From contig NZ_JANJZD010000044.1 of assembly GCF_024623325.1 (NCBI RefSeq), forward strand, positions 1 to 33,639: a stretch of 33,639 bases of DNA, in the 5' to 3' direction. Position numbers and translations under genes: made by a program. The notes beneath the pieces were generated by a model. The model did no database searches and was not told the DNA's origin. It saw nothing but the letters and a program-made list of their open reading frames with translations. Origin of the DNA: Acetatifactor muris (lineage in GTDB: Bacteria; Bacillota; Clostridia; Lachnospirales; Lachnospiraceae). This document shows, in pieces, positions 22,613 to 30,425 of the stretch. How positions within the stretch are numbered: the first letter of the stretch is position 1; each line of letters starts with the position of its first letter.

Positions 22613-25219
22613 ATGAACATCATACGGGAATACAGCTTAGACCAGGTGCGTAAAAACCGCCGCACATCTGTTTCTATTATTGTGGCAGTTCTGATTGCTT
22701 CCACTTTTTTATGTACATTGCTTGTTTTTGCGCAGAGTTTCTGGAACCAGATGGTACAGCAGGAGATTTATACCTCCGGGGATTGGGATGCGGAGCTTAT
22801 GGATGTTCCGGCAGACAGGCTTGGCATGGTGAGGGACAATGCGGGCGTAAAAGCCATGTTTGTGAAAGGGGACAACCAGACTGCGTTCCTGCCGGAAGGG
22901 ACCGCGCTTCCCTGCCTGTTGATACAGAACTGTGACAGCGGCTATTGGGATGCCATGTATGAAAAGAATATGCTTTTGCGGGGGCGCATCCCGCAGGCTC
23001 CCGGCGAGGTCGTGGTCAGCAAGGATTTCTTTTTGCAGAACCCGGCATATGGCATCGGGGATGCGCTCGCAGTGGAAATAGGCAGCAATGTGCGGACGTA
23101 CATGGAAGAAAACCGGCAGAAAGACGCCGCCAGCCTGACCATTGTGGGGGAACTGGATGTGTCCGTTTCCTCCGGCTATGAAGGATACCTTGCCTATGGA
23201 TTTATGGAGCCGGAGGAACTTTCGCCGGACAGTGAGGTGGTGGTCTACCTCCAGATGGAGCGGAGGGGGAAAGTATATATGGCAGTCCCGCAGATTGCGG
23301 AGGCAATAGGGCTTCCGAAGGATGAATACGGGGACTACCCATGCCGCTACCATGCCGCGCTGCTTGCATGGCACGGGGTATATGCAGCCGGGAGTTTTTT
23401 CCAGAGTGATGTGCCGAAGCTGTTTTTTGGGCTCCTGCTTGCGGCAGGCGCATCTATGGCGGTATTTGCCTATATCATAAGGGGCGCTTTCGGGATTTCG
23501 GCAAAACAGAAGATACATCAGCTCGGTATCCTGAAATCTGTAGGGGCGGGGCCGAAGCAGATAGGAAGGACGGTCATTTATGAGGCGTGTATCCTTTCAG
23601 TTATCCCTATCCTGCTTTCAATGATCCTGGGATACTTTTTTTCCATCGGTGTCCTGTCAGCCTATTCCAGCATGGCCAGTGAAGTGTTCGGAAGCCGGAT
23701 GGAGGTTTCTTTTTCACCGGCCGCGGCGCTCATGGCGGCAGTGCTTTCCTTTGTTACGGTTTTGCTCGCCGCACATGGGCCGGCGAAACAGATGTCAAAA
23801 ATCCTGCCCATAGAGGCAGTGCGCAGGGAGCAGTACAGCATTGCAATGTGCGGACGCACATCGAAGAAAGCAAAGAGCCATCCCATATTGGCAAAACATT
23901 TCGGATTCCTTGGGGAGATAGCGGCAAACTCGGTAAATGCGGGGAAAAAATTGTACCATACCTGCATGGTGACGCTTTCCCTTTGTATGCTTCTTGCCTT
24001 TGGGTTCCTCGCAGTTTTTACGGCTTCCGATATCAGCAATGCGCAGGCGGAAAACAGGAATCATTTTGATGTGAATATCACGCTGGGGACGGGGGAACGG
24101 ATAGACGGTGAGCTCCTTGCAGAACTGAAAGCTGTGCCGGGTGTACAGGAAACATCTGTTTATGCAAGGGCGAACTGCGCTGTCTGGCTTTCCGGGAGTG
24201 ACCAGTCAGCAGAATTCCTGCAGGCAGGAGGTTTTGATGCCGCAGACGGCTATATCGTGGAGCGGGACGGGCGTTACCGTGTAACCTGTGTGCTGGTGGG
24301 GATGGAGCAGGATGCCTATGAAAGCGTTCTGCGGGAAGCAGGCGCGGAGGCTTTACCGGAATCTTCCGCCATCATTGTAAACAGTGTGGCAAAGAACCCC
24401 GGTGCAAGGGATTATGAGGCAATGCAGGAAACAGTCCCTTATCTGAATCTCCGGCAGGGGCAGAGGGTGGAGCTGACAGAGAAGTATTCGGATGATACTC
24501 AGGGCGACTATGAGTTTGCCGTGGACGTTGCGGCAGTGATCCCGTCAATGCCGGAGATCGGGCTTGCCCCTTCATTTTATACACTGCCTGTTATCGTGCC
24601 GATGGAGGAATATTATGCCATTATCGGGAATTTCAGTGATGAGATGGAGGTTTATAATTACAGGAACTATGTAAATTATGCTGTGCCGGATGGGATGGAC
24701 AAAGAAATCCAGGGCGAAGCGGAAAGGATATGCAGTGCTTATCTGGGCAGCAGTGATTTTATGGCTTCCAGTAAGACGGAGCGTATGAGGAACCGCGGGA
24801 GGATGACAGGGGCGACAATGTTTGTCGTGTGCAGCCTTGTGGCGCTGTTTGGGGTTGTGGGTATTTCCTCAGTGCTTTCGGCAATCCTGAACAGTTTAGG
24901 ACAGAGGCGGAAGGAATTTGCCATGCTCCGCTCGGTCGGTGTGGATGAAAAGGGAATCCGGCGGCTGCTTGGGATGGAAGGGTTTCTGCTGTCAGTCAGG
25001 CCAATATTGATTGGCTTGCCGCTGCTTATCATTGTATGTGCCGCACAGTGCTATATGATGGGAGTGCCCATAGTGGAATTCCTGTGCGCTTTCCCGGTGT
25101 GGGCGCTGTTGATGTACATTGTACTGGTGCTGCTTGTGATCAATGGGATTTATATGCTGGTTTCTAAGAAGATCAGGGATGATGTTATTGTAGAAGCGAT
25201 TAAGGATGATACAGTATAG
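22613..25219 (+). CDS. Large FtsX-type ABC transporter permease, module 3
   Basis: 868 residues, long for the family, with two FtsX blocks. Helix 1 (about 22-42) is followed by an extracytoplasmic domain to about 260. Three helices then surround AKQKIHQLGILKSVGAGPKQI (coupling motif). A helix near 445-465 begins a second external domain of about 250 residues, and three final helices surround LGQRRKEFAMLRSVGVDEKGI. The ATG follows GGGAGGTATAGCC. It is more alanine- and glycine-rich and higher in GC than module 1. It should act as the sole permease with the ATPase just upstream, likely as a homodimer-like unit handling peptide antibiotics or lipids. The ligand is unknown. Confidence 0.92.
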   Translation: MNIIREYSLDQVRKNRRTSVSIIVAVLIASTFLCTLLVFAQSFWNQMVQQEIYTSGDWDAELMDVPADRLGMVRDNAGVKAMFVKGDNQTAFLPEGTALPCLLIQNCDSGYWDAMYEKNMLLRGRIPQAPGEVVVSKDFFLQNPAYGIGDALAVEIGSNVRTYMEENRQKDAASLTIVGELDVSVSSGYEGYLAYGFMEPEELSPDSEVVVYLQMERRGKVYMAVPQIAEAIGLPKDEYGDYPCRYHAALLAWHGVYAAGSFFQSDVPKLFFGLLLAAGASMAVFAYIIRGAFGISAKQKIHQLGILKSVGAGPKQIGRTVIYEACILSVIPILLSMILGYFFSIGVLSAYSSMASEVFGSRMEVSFSPAAALMAAVLSFVTVLLAAHGPAKQMSKILPIEAVRREQYSIAMCGRTSKKAKSHPILAKHFGFLGEIAANSVNAGKKLYHTCMVTLSLCMLLAFGFLAVFTASDISNAQAENRNHFDVNITLGTGERIDGELLAELKAVPGVQETSVYARANCAVWLSGSDQSAEFLQAGGFDAADGYIVERDGRYRVTCVLVGMEQDAYESVLREAGAEALPESSAIIVNSVAKNPGARDYEAMQETVPYLNLRQGQRVELTEKYSDDTQGDYEFAVDVAAVIPSMPEIGLAPSFYTLPVIVPMEEYYAIIGNFSDEMEVYNYRNYVNYAVPDGMDKEIQGEAERICSAYLGSSDFMASSKTERMRNRGRMTGATMFVVCSLVALFGVVGISSVLSAILNSLGQRRKEFAMLRSVGVDEKGIRRLLGMEGFLLSVRPILIGLPLLIIVCAAQCYMMGVPIVEFLCAFPVWALLMYIVLVLLVINGIYMLVSKKIRDDVIVEAIKDDTV

Positions 25220-25272
25220 GAACCATTCAATAACCGCCCGGAGATTGTTTTGGTGGAACTTAGTGCCAGATA

Positions 25273-25661
25273 ATACTACAAAAGACAAACTGCCGCACTA
25301 TGGACTTCATCTACCATATACGGCGGTCTGTCATTTCCGCAGGCAGGCCAGGCGGTTTGATAACGGAAATCACTTGGAAAGCGGGGAAATAAGAAGTAAT
25401 ATGCTTACACGGCAGACCTTGTGGGGCATCCGCCACTATATCGGACGAATGGCGAAAAACTTTAGGGTTGATTTGAACTTTTTGTGGAAAAGAAAAAGAT
25501 TTCGTTCCCTTTCAAATAGGGTTTCGTTCCTTCGTGGCTGACTGCGCCAAAATTCTGCCGATATAAGTAGAAAGAAAACTTTCTACAGTAAAAAGAGCTG
25601 CCATGGGGAAGCTAATGCTCAATGCGAGAAAAGCACTCGCATGGGAAATGAATTGCAGGTG
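25273..25661 (+). repeat. Block-end repeat, copy D, extending into the LytTR leader
   Basis: Starts like copy C, with the hairpin weakened here (CCATATA-CGGC, poor T-run), and continues through TATATCGG (25437-25444) and its inverted match CCGATATA (25558-25565). It carries two short inserts absent from copy B. One of them is a perfect palindromic hairpin, GTAGAAAG-AAAA-CTTTCTAC (25567-25586). A hairpin ATGCGAG/CTCGCAT (25622-25642) lies close to the LytTR start. No gene is supported in 25220-25661. Confidence 0.85.
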
Positions 25662-26378
25662 ATGAGATTGAACATAGCCATATGTGATGACGAGAAAGCC
25701 ATCCGTGAACAGATAAATGAACTGATAGAAAAAGAGAAAGTGGGGATATGCCTTGATCTTTATGAGACGGGGGATGCGCTGCTTGCTACCGACAAGAAGT
25801 TTGACATTGTATTCCTCGATATACAGATGGATGGAACAGACGGGATTGAAACGGCGAAAAGGCTTAGACAGAGGGATGAAGATACCATACTGATCTTTAT
25901 TACGGGAATTCGGGAGTATGTTTTCGAGGCATTTGACGTGGCGGCATTCCACTATCTGTTAAAGCCGATTGAGGAAGATAAGTTTCGGGAGGTGTTCCAC
26001 CGTGCGGAGCGGGAGATGGAAAAGAGGAAAACCAAACGGTGGGAAACGGTATTCATAAAGACGAGGAACCGAAGTTTTACACTGGAAAAGGACAGCATCC
26101 TTTATGTTGAGAGCAGGGGAAAAAAAGTGGAGATACACACCACGGGGGAAATCATAGAGGCATACGCTTCCATGAACGAAATGGAAGGGCAGCTTGGGGA
26201 AAGTTTCTACCGCTGCCACAGGGGATATCTGGTGAACATGGTGTATGTGGCAGAGTATGACAGCGAGAGCGTCATCTTGAACAATGGGGAGTATGTTTAT
26301 CTGGCAAAAGAAAAGTATGGGGAGTTTGTAAAAGCCTATATGCGGTATCTGAGGAATGGGGTGGGTGCTGATGGCTGA
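25662..26378 (+). CDS. LytTR (AgrA/LytR-type) response regulator
   Basis: 238 residues. The receiver domain has D9/D10, phospho-acceptor D53 in VFLDIQMDGTDG, and Lys in YLLKPIEEDKF. A LytTR DNA-binding domain follows (IKTRNRSFTLEKDSILYVESRGKKVEIHT, FYRCHRGYLVNMVYV). LytTR regulators bind direct repeats and often control peptide-signalled virulence or bacteriocin genes. The start is uncertain: ATG 25662 abuts AGGTG, whereas TTG 25668 has correct spacing and gives NIAICDDE. It overlaps the GHKL kinase by 8 nt. An N-terminal copy of this gene is stranded at 11460. Confidence 0.93.
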   Translation: MRLNIAICDDEKAIREQINELIEKEKVGICLDLYETGDALLATDKKFDIVFLDIQMDGTDGIETAKRLRQRDEDTILIFITGIREYVFEAFDVAAFHYLLKPIEEDKFREVFHRAEREMEKRKTKRWETVFIKTRNRSFTLEKDSILYVESRGKKVEIHTTGEIIEAYASMNEMEGQLGESFYRCHRGYLVNMVYVAEYDSESVILNNGEYVYLAKEKYGEFVKAYMRYLRNGVGADG

Positions 26379-27810
26379 ATATATCATGGGGATGCTCAGT
26401 ATTCCGCTTTATTTGTTTGAGGGGTACTGCATCCAGTTCTTTTTTGGCAGGTTTGCGGAACCAAAGCTGTGCAGATTAAGGAATGCACAGTGGATAGCTG
26501 GAATTGTGTGGATTTTGATAAGGATTGTCAAAGGGGCTTTATTCCGTGAAACAGACAGTGTGACGCTAATTGTGGAGTTGCTTTTTACTACCGTTTCCTT
26601 ATTTGCTTTTTGTGTGGGTTGGTATAAGGGAAATATGCCGCTGAAAATCTTTCTGGCCATTCAGTTTATCGCCTTGCGTGAACTGGCATTTTGGGCAGGG
26701 TACAGTTTTCTTTATATCGGGAAAAGACTGATAGACATTTTGGTACATGGGGCGGGTAGCAGCATGGAATGGCCGGAATACTTGCCTGTGGCGGCAGATG
26801 CGCTGGCCTGCTTTTCCGTTGCGTTTGTGGAAACCATAGAAGGAGTCCTGCTTTTTGTTTCCATAAGGAAGATTGTAAAGAGTTACCGTTGCAGGGAAAA
26901 GGGGATGGAAAAGGAAGTGGTTTTCTATCTGCTCCCTGCCGTGGCTGGCGTGTTGGTTTCAGTGCTTGTGAGACTGCTGATGATCACAGTTACGGATGGC
27001 GTTCCGGTGCTGTTGTATGAAAGATATCCGGCGCTATACCTTATCATTCCCATGATAGCACTTGTGCTGCTTGGGGCTGTCGTGTTCAGTTTCCGTATTT
27101 ATCAGAACATGGCAGCTCTGCAGGAAGAACGGGCGGAGAAGATCATACTGGAAAACCAGATCACTCAGATGCAGGGTTCAATGGTGGAAATGGAGCATCT
27201 GTATGACGGGGTACGCTCGGTCAAGCACGATATGAAGAACCACATGGCAGTCCTGCAGAACCTTATACAGAAAAAGTATAGTGGGGAAGATGAGGAGATC
27301 CGGCAGTATTTTGAGGGTATGTATCAGTCGGTGGAACAGCTTGACAGCAGGGTGCATACGGGCAATGCAGTCAGTGATGCGGTGGTGGGCAGCAAGTTCC
27401 GTTATGCGGCAAAAAAGGTAAAAGGAATTAAGCTGGATGCAAGGGGGTTCATGCTTTCAGATGCCGTTACGATAAAGGCTTATGATATGGGGATTATTCT
27501 GAACAACGGGCTGGATAATGCGATTGAAGCCTGCATGAAAATGAGGGAGAAACAGCCGTATGCAGAAGCCTATATCACGATCCGGTCTTTTCGGGCAAAG
27601 AATATGTATTTTATAGAAATTGAGAACAGCTTTGATGGTATGGCACTGTTCGACAAGGAAAGCGGCCTTCCCATATCAACAAAAGAAGATAAGGAGGTGC
27701 ATGGAATAGGGCTAAAGAATATCAGAAAATGTGCAGTAAAATATGGCGGCGATATGGACTGTATTGTAAAAGGCAATAGATTCACATTGTCGGTCATGGT
27801 AAAAAGTTAA
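26371..27810 (+). CDS. GHKL-type sensor histidine kinase (AgrC-like)
   Basis: 479 residues. Six or seven hydrophobic segments lie between residues 5 and 245 (for example AGIVWILIRIV, VELLFTTVSLFAFCVGW, YLIIPMIALVLLGAVVF). A coiled-coil linker, the H-box VKHDMKNHMAVLQ (H286) and a GHKL ATPase domain (IILNNGLDNAIEAC, EIENSF, GIGLKNIRKCAVKYGG) follow. This is the pattern of peptide-pheromone kinases such as AgrC/ComD. Start ATG 26371 overlaps the regulator's end. No AgrB or precursor-peptide gene is adjacent, so the signal must come from elsewhere or be non-peptidic. The next gene starts 24 bp downstream, possibly in the same transcript. Confidence 0.92.
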   Translation: MAEYIMGMLSIPLYLFEGYCIQFFFGRFAEPKLCRLRNAQWIAGIVWILIRIVKGALFRETDSVTLIVELLFTTVSLFAFCVGWYKGNMPLKIFLAIQFIALRELAFWAGYSFLYIGKRLIDILVHGAGSSMEWPEYLPVAADALACFSVAFVETIEGVLLFVSIRKIVKSYRCREKGMEKEVVFYLLPAVAGVLVSVLVRLLMITVTDGVPVLLYERYPALYLIIPMIALVLLGAVVFSFRIYQNMAALQEERAEKIILENQITQMQGSMVEMEHLYDGVRSVKHDMKNHMAVLQNLIQKKYSGEDEEIRQYFEGMYQSVEQLDSRVHTGNAVSDAVVGSKFRYAAKKVKGIKLDARGFMLSDAVTIKAYDMGIILNNGLDNAIEACMKMREKQPYAEAYITIRSFRAKNMYFIEIENSFDGMALFDKESGLPISTKEDKEVHGIGLKNIRKCAVKYGGDMDCIVKGNRFTLSVMVKS

Positions 27811-27834
27811 TCAGCAGGAAGGAGAAGAATTATT

Positions 27835-28575
27835 ATGAGCATTTTAGGAGTAAATGATATGTTGGCGGCATATCAGTATGCGAATAAGGCGCAGAAAAAT
27901 AATGCCACAGGGAAAACCAGTTTTGCGGACACCGTAAAGCAGACTGCAGAAAATAGTTCCGCATCGCGGGAGGAGCAGTATGTGGAGTATCTGAAACAGC
28001 GATATGGCGCAAACGTGATGGTGAAAAATATCGGTAATGACCAAAGGAGTATTGACAACTTCGGCGCAAGCATAGCGGGGTATAACAATATTGTAATCGC
28101 TCCAAATATTTTAGAGAAGATGGCAAACGACCCGGAGAAAGCAGCCCATTATGAAAAAATAATCCAGAAAGGGCTCGATGACCTTCCAAGATGTAAGGCG
28201 GAAATGTCAATGAATGGATTCGAGATGTCTTCTTATGCCGTGAGTATTGATGAAAAAGGTGTGGGGTATGTATATGTGACCGGGGATCTGAAACCGGAAG
28301 TGCGGGCAAAGATTGAAGCAAAGGTGAGAGCAGAACAGGCGGCAAAACGGGCAAGACGGGTGCGGTATCAGGAGCTTGCCGAGGAAGCAGCGGCGGAGCG
28401 CAGAGAACGGACAGAGCTGCAATATCATAAACAGCTTATGGAAGACGCCCTGAAAAAAAGTGATCTTGATACGGCTGTAAACTATCATTTCATCAGCCGG
28501 TCACAGGTTTCGGCGGCAATGGCTTATGAAAGTGCGATTGGTGCATACAGCAGTAATGTGTTGGGAAATATCTGA
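27835..28575 (+). CDS. DUF6033-like hypothetical protein
   Basis: 246 residues, no membrane segment. The N-terminus MSILGVNDMLAAYQYA loosely matches the M-x-[VI]-x-G start of later genes. FADTVKQTAE, YLKQRYG, IVIAPNILEKMANDPEKAAHYEKII and YAVSIDEKGVGYVYVTG follow, then a highly charged helical region (about 160-215, rich in Ala, Glu and Arg). I recall the central pattern as DUF6033, a Lachnospiraceae family of unknown function. The ATG follows GGAAGGAGAAG. It begins 24 bp after the kinase stop, so it may be cotranscribed with the two-component genes. Confidence 0.75.
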   Translation: MSILGVNDMLAAYQYANKAQKNNATGKTSFADTVKQTAENSSASREEQYVEYLKQRYGANVMVKNIGNDQRSIDNFGASIAGYNNIVIAPNILEKMANDPEKAAHYEKIIQKGLDDLPRCKAEMSMNGFEMSSYAVSIDEKGVGYVYVTGDLKPEVRAKIEAKVRAEQAAKRARRVRYQELAEEAAAERRERTELQYHKQLMEDALKKSDLDTAVNYHFISRSQVSAAMAYESAIGAYSSNVLGNI

Positions 28576-28615
28576 TAACTGTACTAATGTTATAAAATTT
28601 GAAGTAAAACAGAAT

Positions 28616-28679
28616 ATGCCCGGACTTACCATAAGGGGGCATGGGCGGCTCCGAATGACAGAGGAGCCGCTAATAAAAT
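28616..28679 (+). ncRNA. Repeated leader hairpin motif, copy 1
   Basis: Stem 1 is ATGCCC/GGGCAT (28616-28621, 28637-28642), with a loop starting GGACTTA. Stem 2 is GCGGCTCC/GGAGCCGC (28645-28652, 28663-28670), followed by TAATAAAAT. Stem sequences differ from copies 2 and 3 but pairing is kept. It sits about 35 bp before the next gene's start. Confidence 0.6.
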
Positions 28680-28713
28680 ATTGATAGCAAAGGAAATCAT
28701 GGAGGATGATGCT

Positions 28714-29391
28714 ATGTCAAAGATTACAGATTACAGTTTTTTGTTCCAAAGTATGTTCGGGACACCAAAGAAGAGTGCGATTGGCAGTTTCCAACTGTCT
28801 CAGTTAAACAGCGGTTCGGTGCAAGCGCAATTAAGAGCAGCGGGGATTGACACGAACAGCGCCCAATATAGGGCTGCAATAAAAGAAATGATGCAGAATG
28901 GTAACGGTGCAATGTACACAAATATACAAAGCATTAAAAATTCGATGAAATGCTACGATAAAGACGGGGATTTTATCAATCCAAGAAACGGGCTTGCCGG
29001 CCTTGTGCTGACGGATGAAAATGCAGACCGTCAGAAGCGTATCGTTTCCATCCCAGAGAGCAGCAAGGATGAGATGTTTGAGCAGACAAAGAAAGAATTC
29101 CTACGCGAAAATGGCACGCTGAATGGAGATACGACAAAGCGCATGGATGTATACGACAATCTGTATAGAAAGACGAAGAAGGATGACAGGCTGGCGGCAG
29201 GGTATACGATGGAGCAGTATGAAAGGGCATATCGGCAGGCGTTCTTGGATGCTGCAAGGAAAGCCGACCCTAAGTGGGAAATTGGAAAGCCAGTTCCATC
29301 CGGGGCTTTGGACGGCATCACAAGGGAATCTGTGGAAGCGAATCTGAGGAAATCCGGGAGAACACTGTCATCCGTGGACATGAAGATATAA
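28714..29391 (+). CDS. Hypothetical protein (possibly DUF3879-like)
   Basis: 225 residues, soluble and charged. SKITDYSFLFQSMFG opens, then repeated short helices and the conserved-looking block YDKDGDFINPRNGLAGLVLTDENA, SIPESSKDEMFEQTKKEFLRENG, DDRLAAGYTMEQYERAYRQAFLDAARKADP and PVPSGALDGITRESVEANL. I associate this with DUF3879, with moderate trust in that name. Start ATG 28714 follows GGAGGATGATGCT; a TTG further up is unlikely. It has no M-x-V-N-G-I-G start, but shares the leader hairpin motif, so it probably belongs to the same set. Function unknown. Confidence 0.75.
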   Translation: MSKITDYSFLFQSMFGTPKKSAIGSFQLSQLNSGSVQAQLRAAGIDTNSAQYRAAIKEMMQNGNGAMYTNIQSIKNSMKCYDKDGDFINPRNGLAGLVLTDENADRQKRIVSIPESSKDEMFEQTKKEFLRENGTLNGDTTKRMDVYDNLYRKTKKDDRLAAGYTMEQYERAYRQAFLDAARKADPKWEIGKPVPSGALDGITRESVEANLRKSGRTLSSVDMKI

Positions 29392-29406
29392 TCTTTACAC
29401 CCTATT

Positions 29407-29438
29407 CCGCAGAGGCGCATAATGCTTTGCCTCTGCGG
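29407..29438 (+). terminator. Hairpin after the DUF3879-like gene
   Basis: CCGCAGAGGC (29407-29416) and GCCTCTGCGG (29429-29438) form a perfect 10-bp stem 16 bp after the stop. TCTGCCC follows instead of a T-run, so termination efficiency is uncertain. Confidence 0.5.
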
Positions 29439-29541
29439 TCTGCCCGGAGGTGAGGGGCGGATGTAGGTGATAAGAGAAATAAAACTTTTTTGGAGGCTGG
29501 CTCGTATTATTAGCGGATGGCAGTGAAAGGGGGTGTTTGTC

Positions 29542-29565
29542 ATGAAGTTTGACAGGGGAAGTTAG
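29542..29565 (+). CDS. Seven-codon leader ORF M-K-F-D-R-G-S
   Basis: ATG to TAG with an AAAGGGGGTG ribosome site, about 120 bp before the next gene. A nearly identical leader, MGFDRGS, occurs at 31467-31490 in the same position relative to the hairpin motif. Conservation of five residues, stop and upstream site suggests it is translated, perhaps for attenuation. Confidence 0.4.
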   Translation: MKFDRGS

Positions 29566-29591
29566 GTTGTATGTCCGCATGGAGGCATAAA

Positions 29592-29655
29592 CTGCTCGGA
29601 CTTATTACATGGGAGCAGGGGCGGCTCTGAACGACAGAGGGGCTGCCATTAAAAT
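29592..29655 (+). ncRNA. Repeated leader hairpin motif, copy 2
   Basis: Stem 1 is CTGCTC/GAGCAG (29592-29597, 29613-29618), loop GGACTTATTAC. Stem 2 is GGCGGCTC/GGGCTGCC (29620-29627, 29640-29647) with two G-U pairs, followed by ATTAAAATAATTG. It lies about 30 bp before the ATG of the MNVNGIG protein. Confidence 0.65.
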
Positions 29656-29682
29656 AATTGATGACAATGGAGGATTTGAAAA

Positions 29683-30327
29683 ATGAACGTAAATGGAATA
29701 GGACAGAATTATTATCAGAACAATGTATCAGCGAATAGATACAACAGGAGCAGGGCAGGACAGTTCTACCCGCAGAAACAGGCGGCAGAGGAATCCGCTC
29801 CCGGAAGTGCAAGGCAGAATGCCAATGTGCAGGATATATATGACGCACTTAAATCAACAAATCCAATAATGGGGCAGGAGGAAAACACCGTATCAAATGA
29901 CAGCGGGCTGACAGTTTGGTATGGCGATAAGACCTTGGAAGAATGGGCGGCAACAGACCCGAAATATACGGACAAAGCAACAGGTTTTTCATGGTATGTC
30001 AGGGATGGGAAGCACCCTTATATGACGGGGGAGGATGCCAAGAAATTTAAGGAAATGTGCAAGGAAACGGGAGAGTCGTGGCTGAAAAAGTTTGCGGAAA
30101 TGACAGGAACGATACAGTACCTTGATGACAATACAACTGCCTATGTGGGAACAAACGGTACAGCGATTAAATCAAAGGACGGAAAGGAACTGTTCATAGA
30201 TACATCATCCATGACTTATGACATGATCATGAATATGTTCAGGAACCTGCCTAAAAGCGGGAATTACTTTGACAGCTCATATTGGCAGAAAAATATCCAG
30301 AAAGCTATGTTTTCTGTAGAACAGTGA
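29683..30327 (+). CDS. MNVNGIG-type hypothetical protein
   Basis: 214 residues. The N-terminus MNVNGIGQNYYQNN is shared in style with two later genes. A disordered Gln/Asn/Ser-rich segment runs to about residue 50, then a compact domain: LTVWYGDKTLEEWAATDPKYTDKATGFSWYVRDGKHPYMTGEDAKKFKEM, FAEMTGTIQYLDDNTTAYVG, MTYDMIMNMFRNLPKSG. There is no classical signal peptide or transmembrane segment. ATG follows AATGGAGGATTTG. I do not recognise the family. A short conserved N-terminus before a disordered stretch resembles a targeting or export tag, which is inference. Confidence 0.75.
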   Translation: MNVNGIGQNYYQNNVSANRYNRSRAGQFYPQKQAAEESAPGSARQNANVQDIYDALKSTNPIMGQEENTVSNDSGLTVWYGDKTLEEWAATDPKYTDKATGFSWYVRDGKHPYMTGEDAKKFKEMCKETGESWLKKFAEMTGTIQYLDDNTTAYVGTNGTAIKSKDGKELFIDTSSMTYDMIMNMFRNLPKSGNYFDSSYWQKNIQKAMFSVEQ

Positions 30328-30354
30328 TGTTTTACATATTCAGACTGTCACAGC

Positions 30355-30389
30355 GTAGCTGGGGGTGGAAACATATCACTCCCAGCCAC
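30355..30389 (+). promoter_or_regulatory. Strong hairpin in the gap before the MSVNGIG gene
   Basis: GTAGCTGGGGGTG (30355-30367) pairs with CACTCCCAGCCAC (30377-30389) with one mismatch and one G-U. There is no T-run. It replaces the two-stem leader motif found before the neighbouring genes, lying about 35 bp before this gene's ATG. Confidence 0.5.
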
Positions 30390-30425
30390 AGTATTGAATA
30401 AATGACAATAGCGGAGGATTTGGAG

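Noticed and set aside
22709..23518. 269-codon leftward frame inside the large permease gene
   Set aside because: Complementary shadow of a strong coding sequence with all family motifs.
8611..25310. The hairpin repeats as integron attC sites
   Set aside because: No attC core sites (GTTRRRY-type) and no integrase in the window; hairpins look like terminators with conserved flanks.
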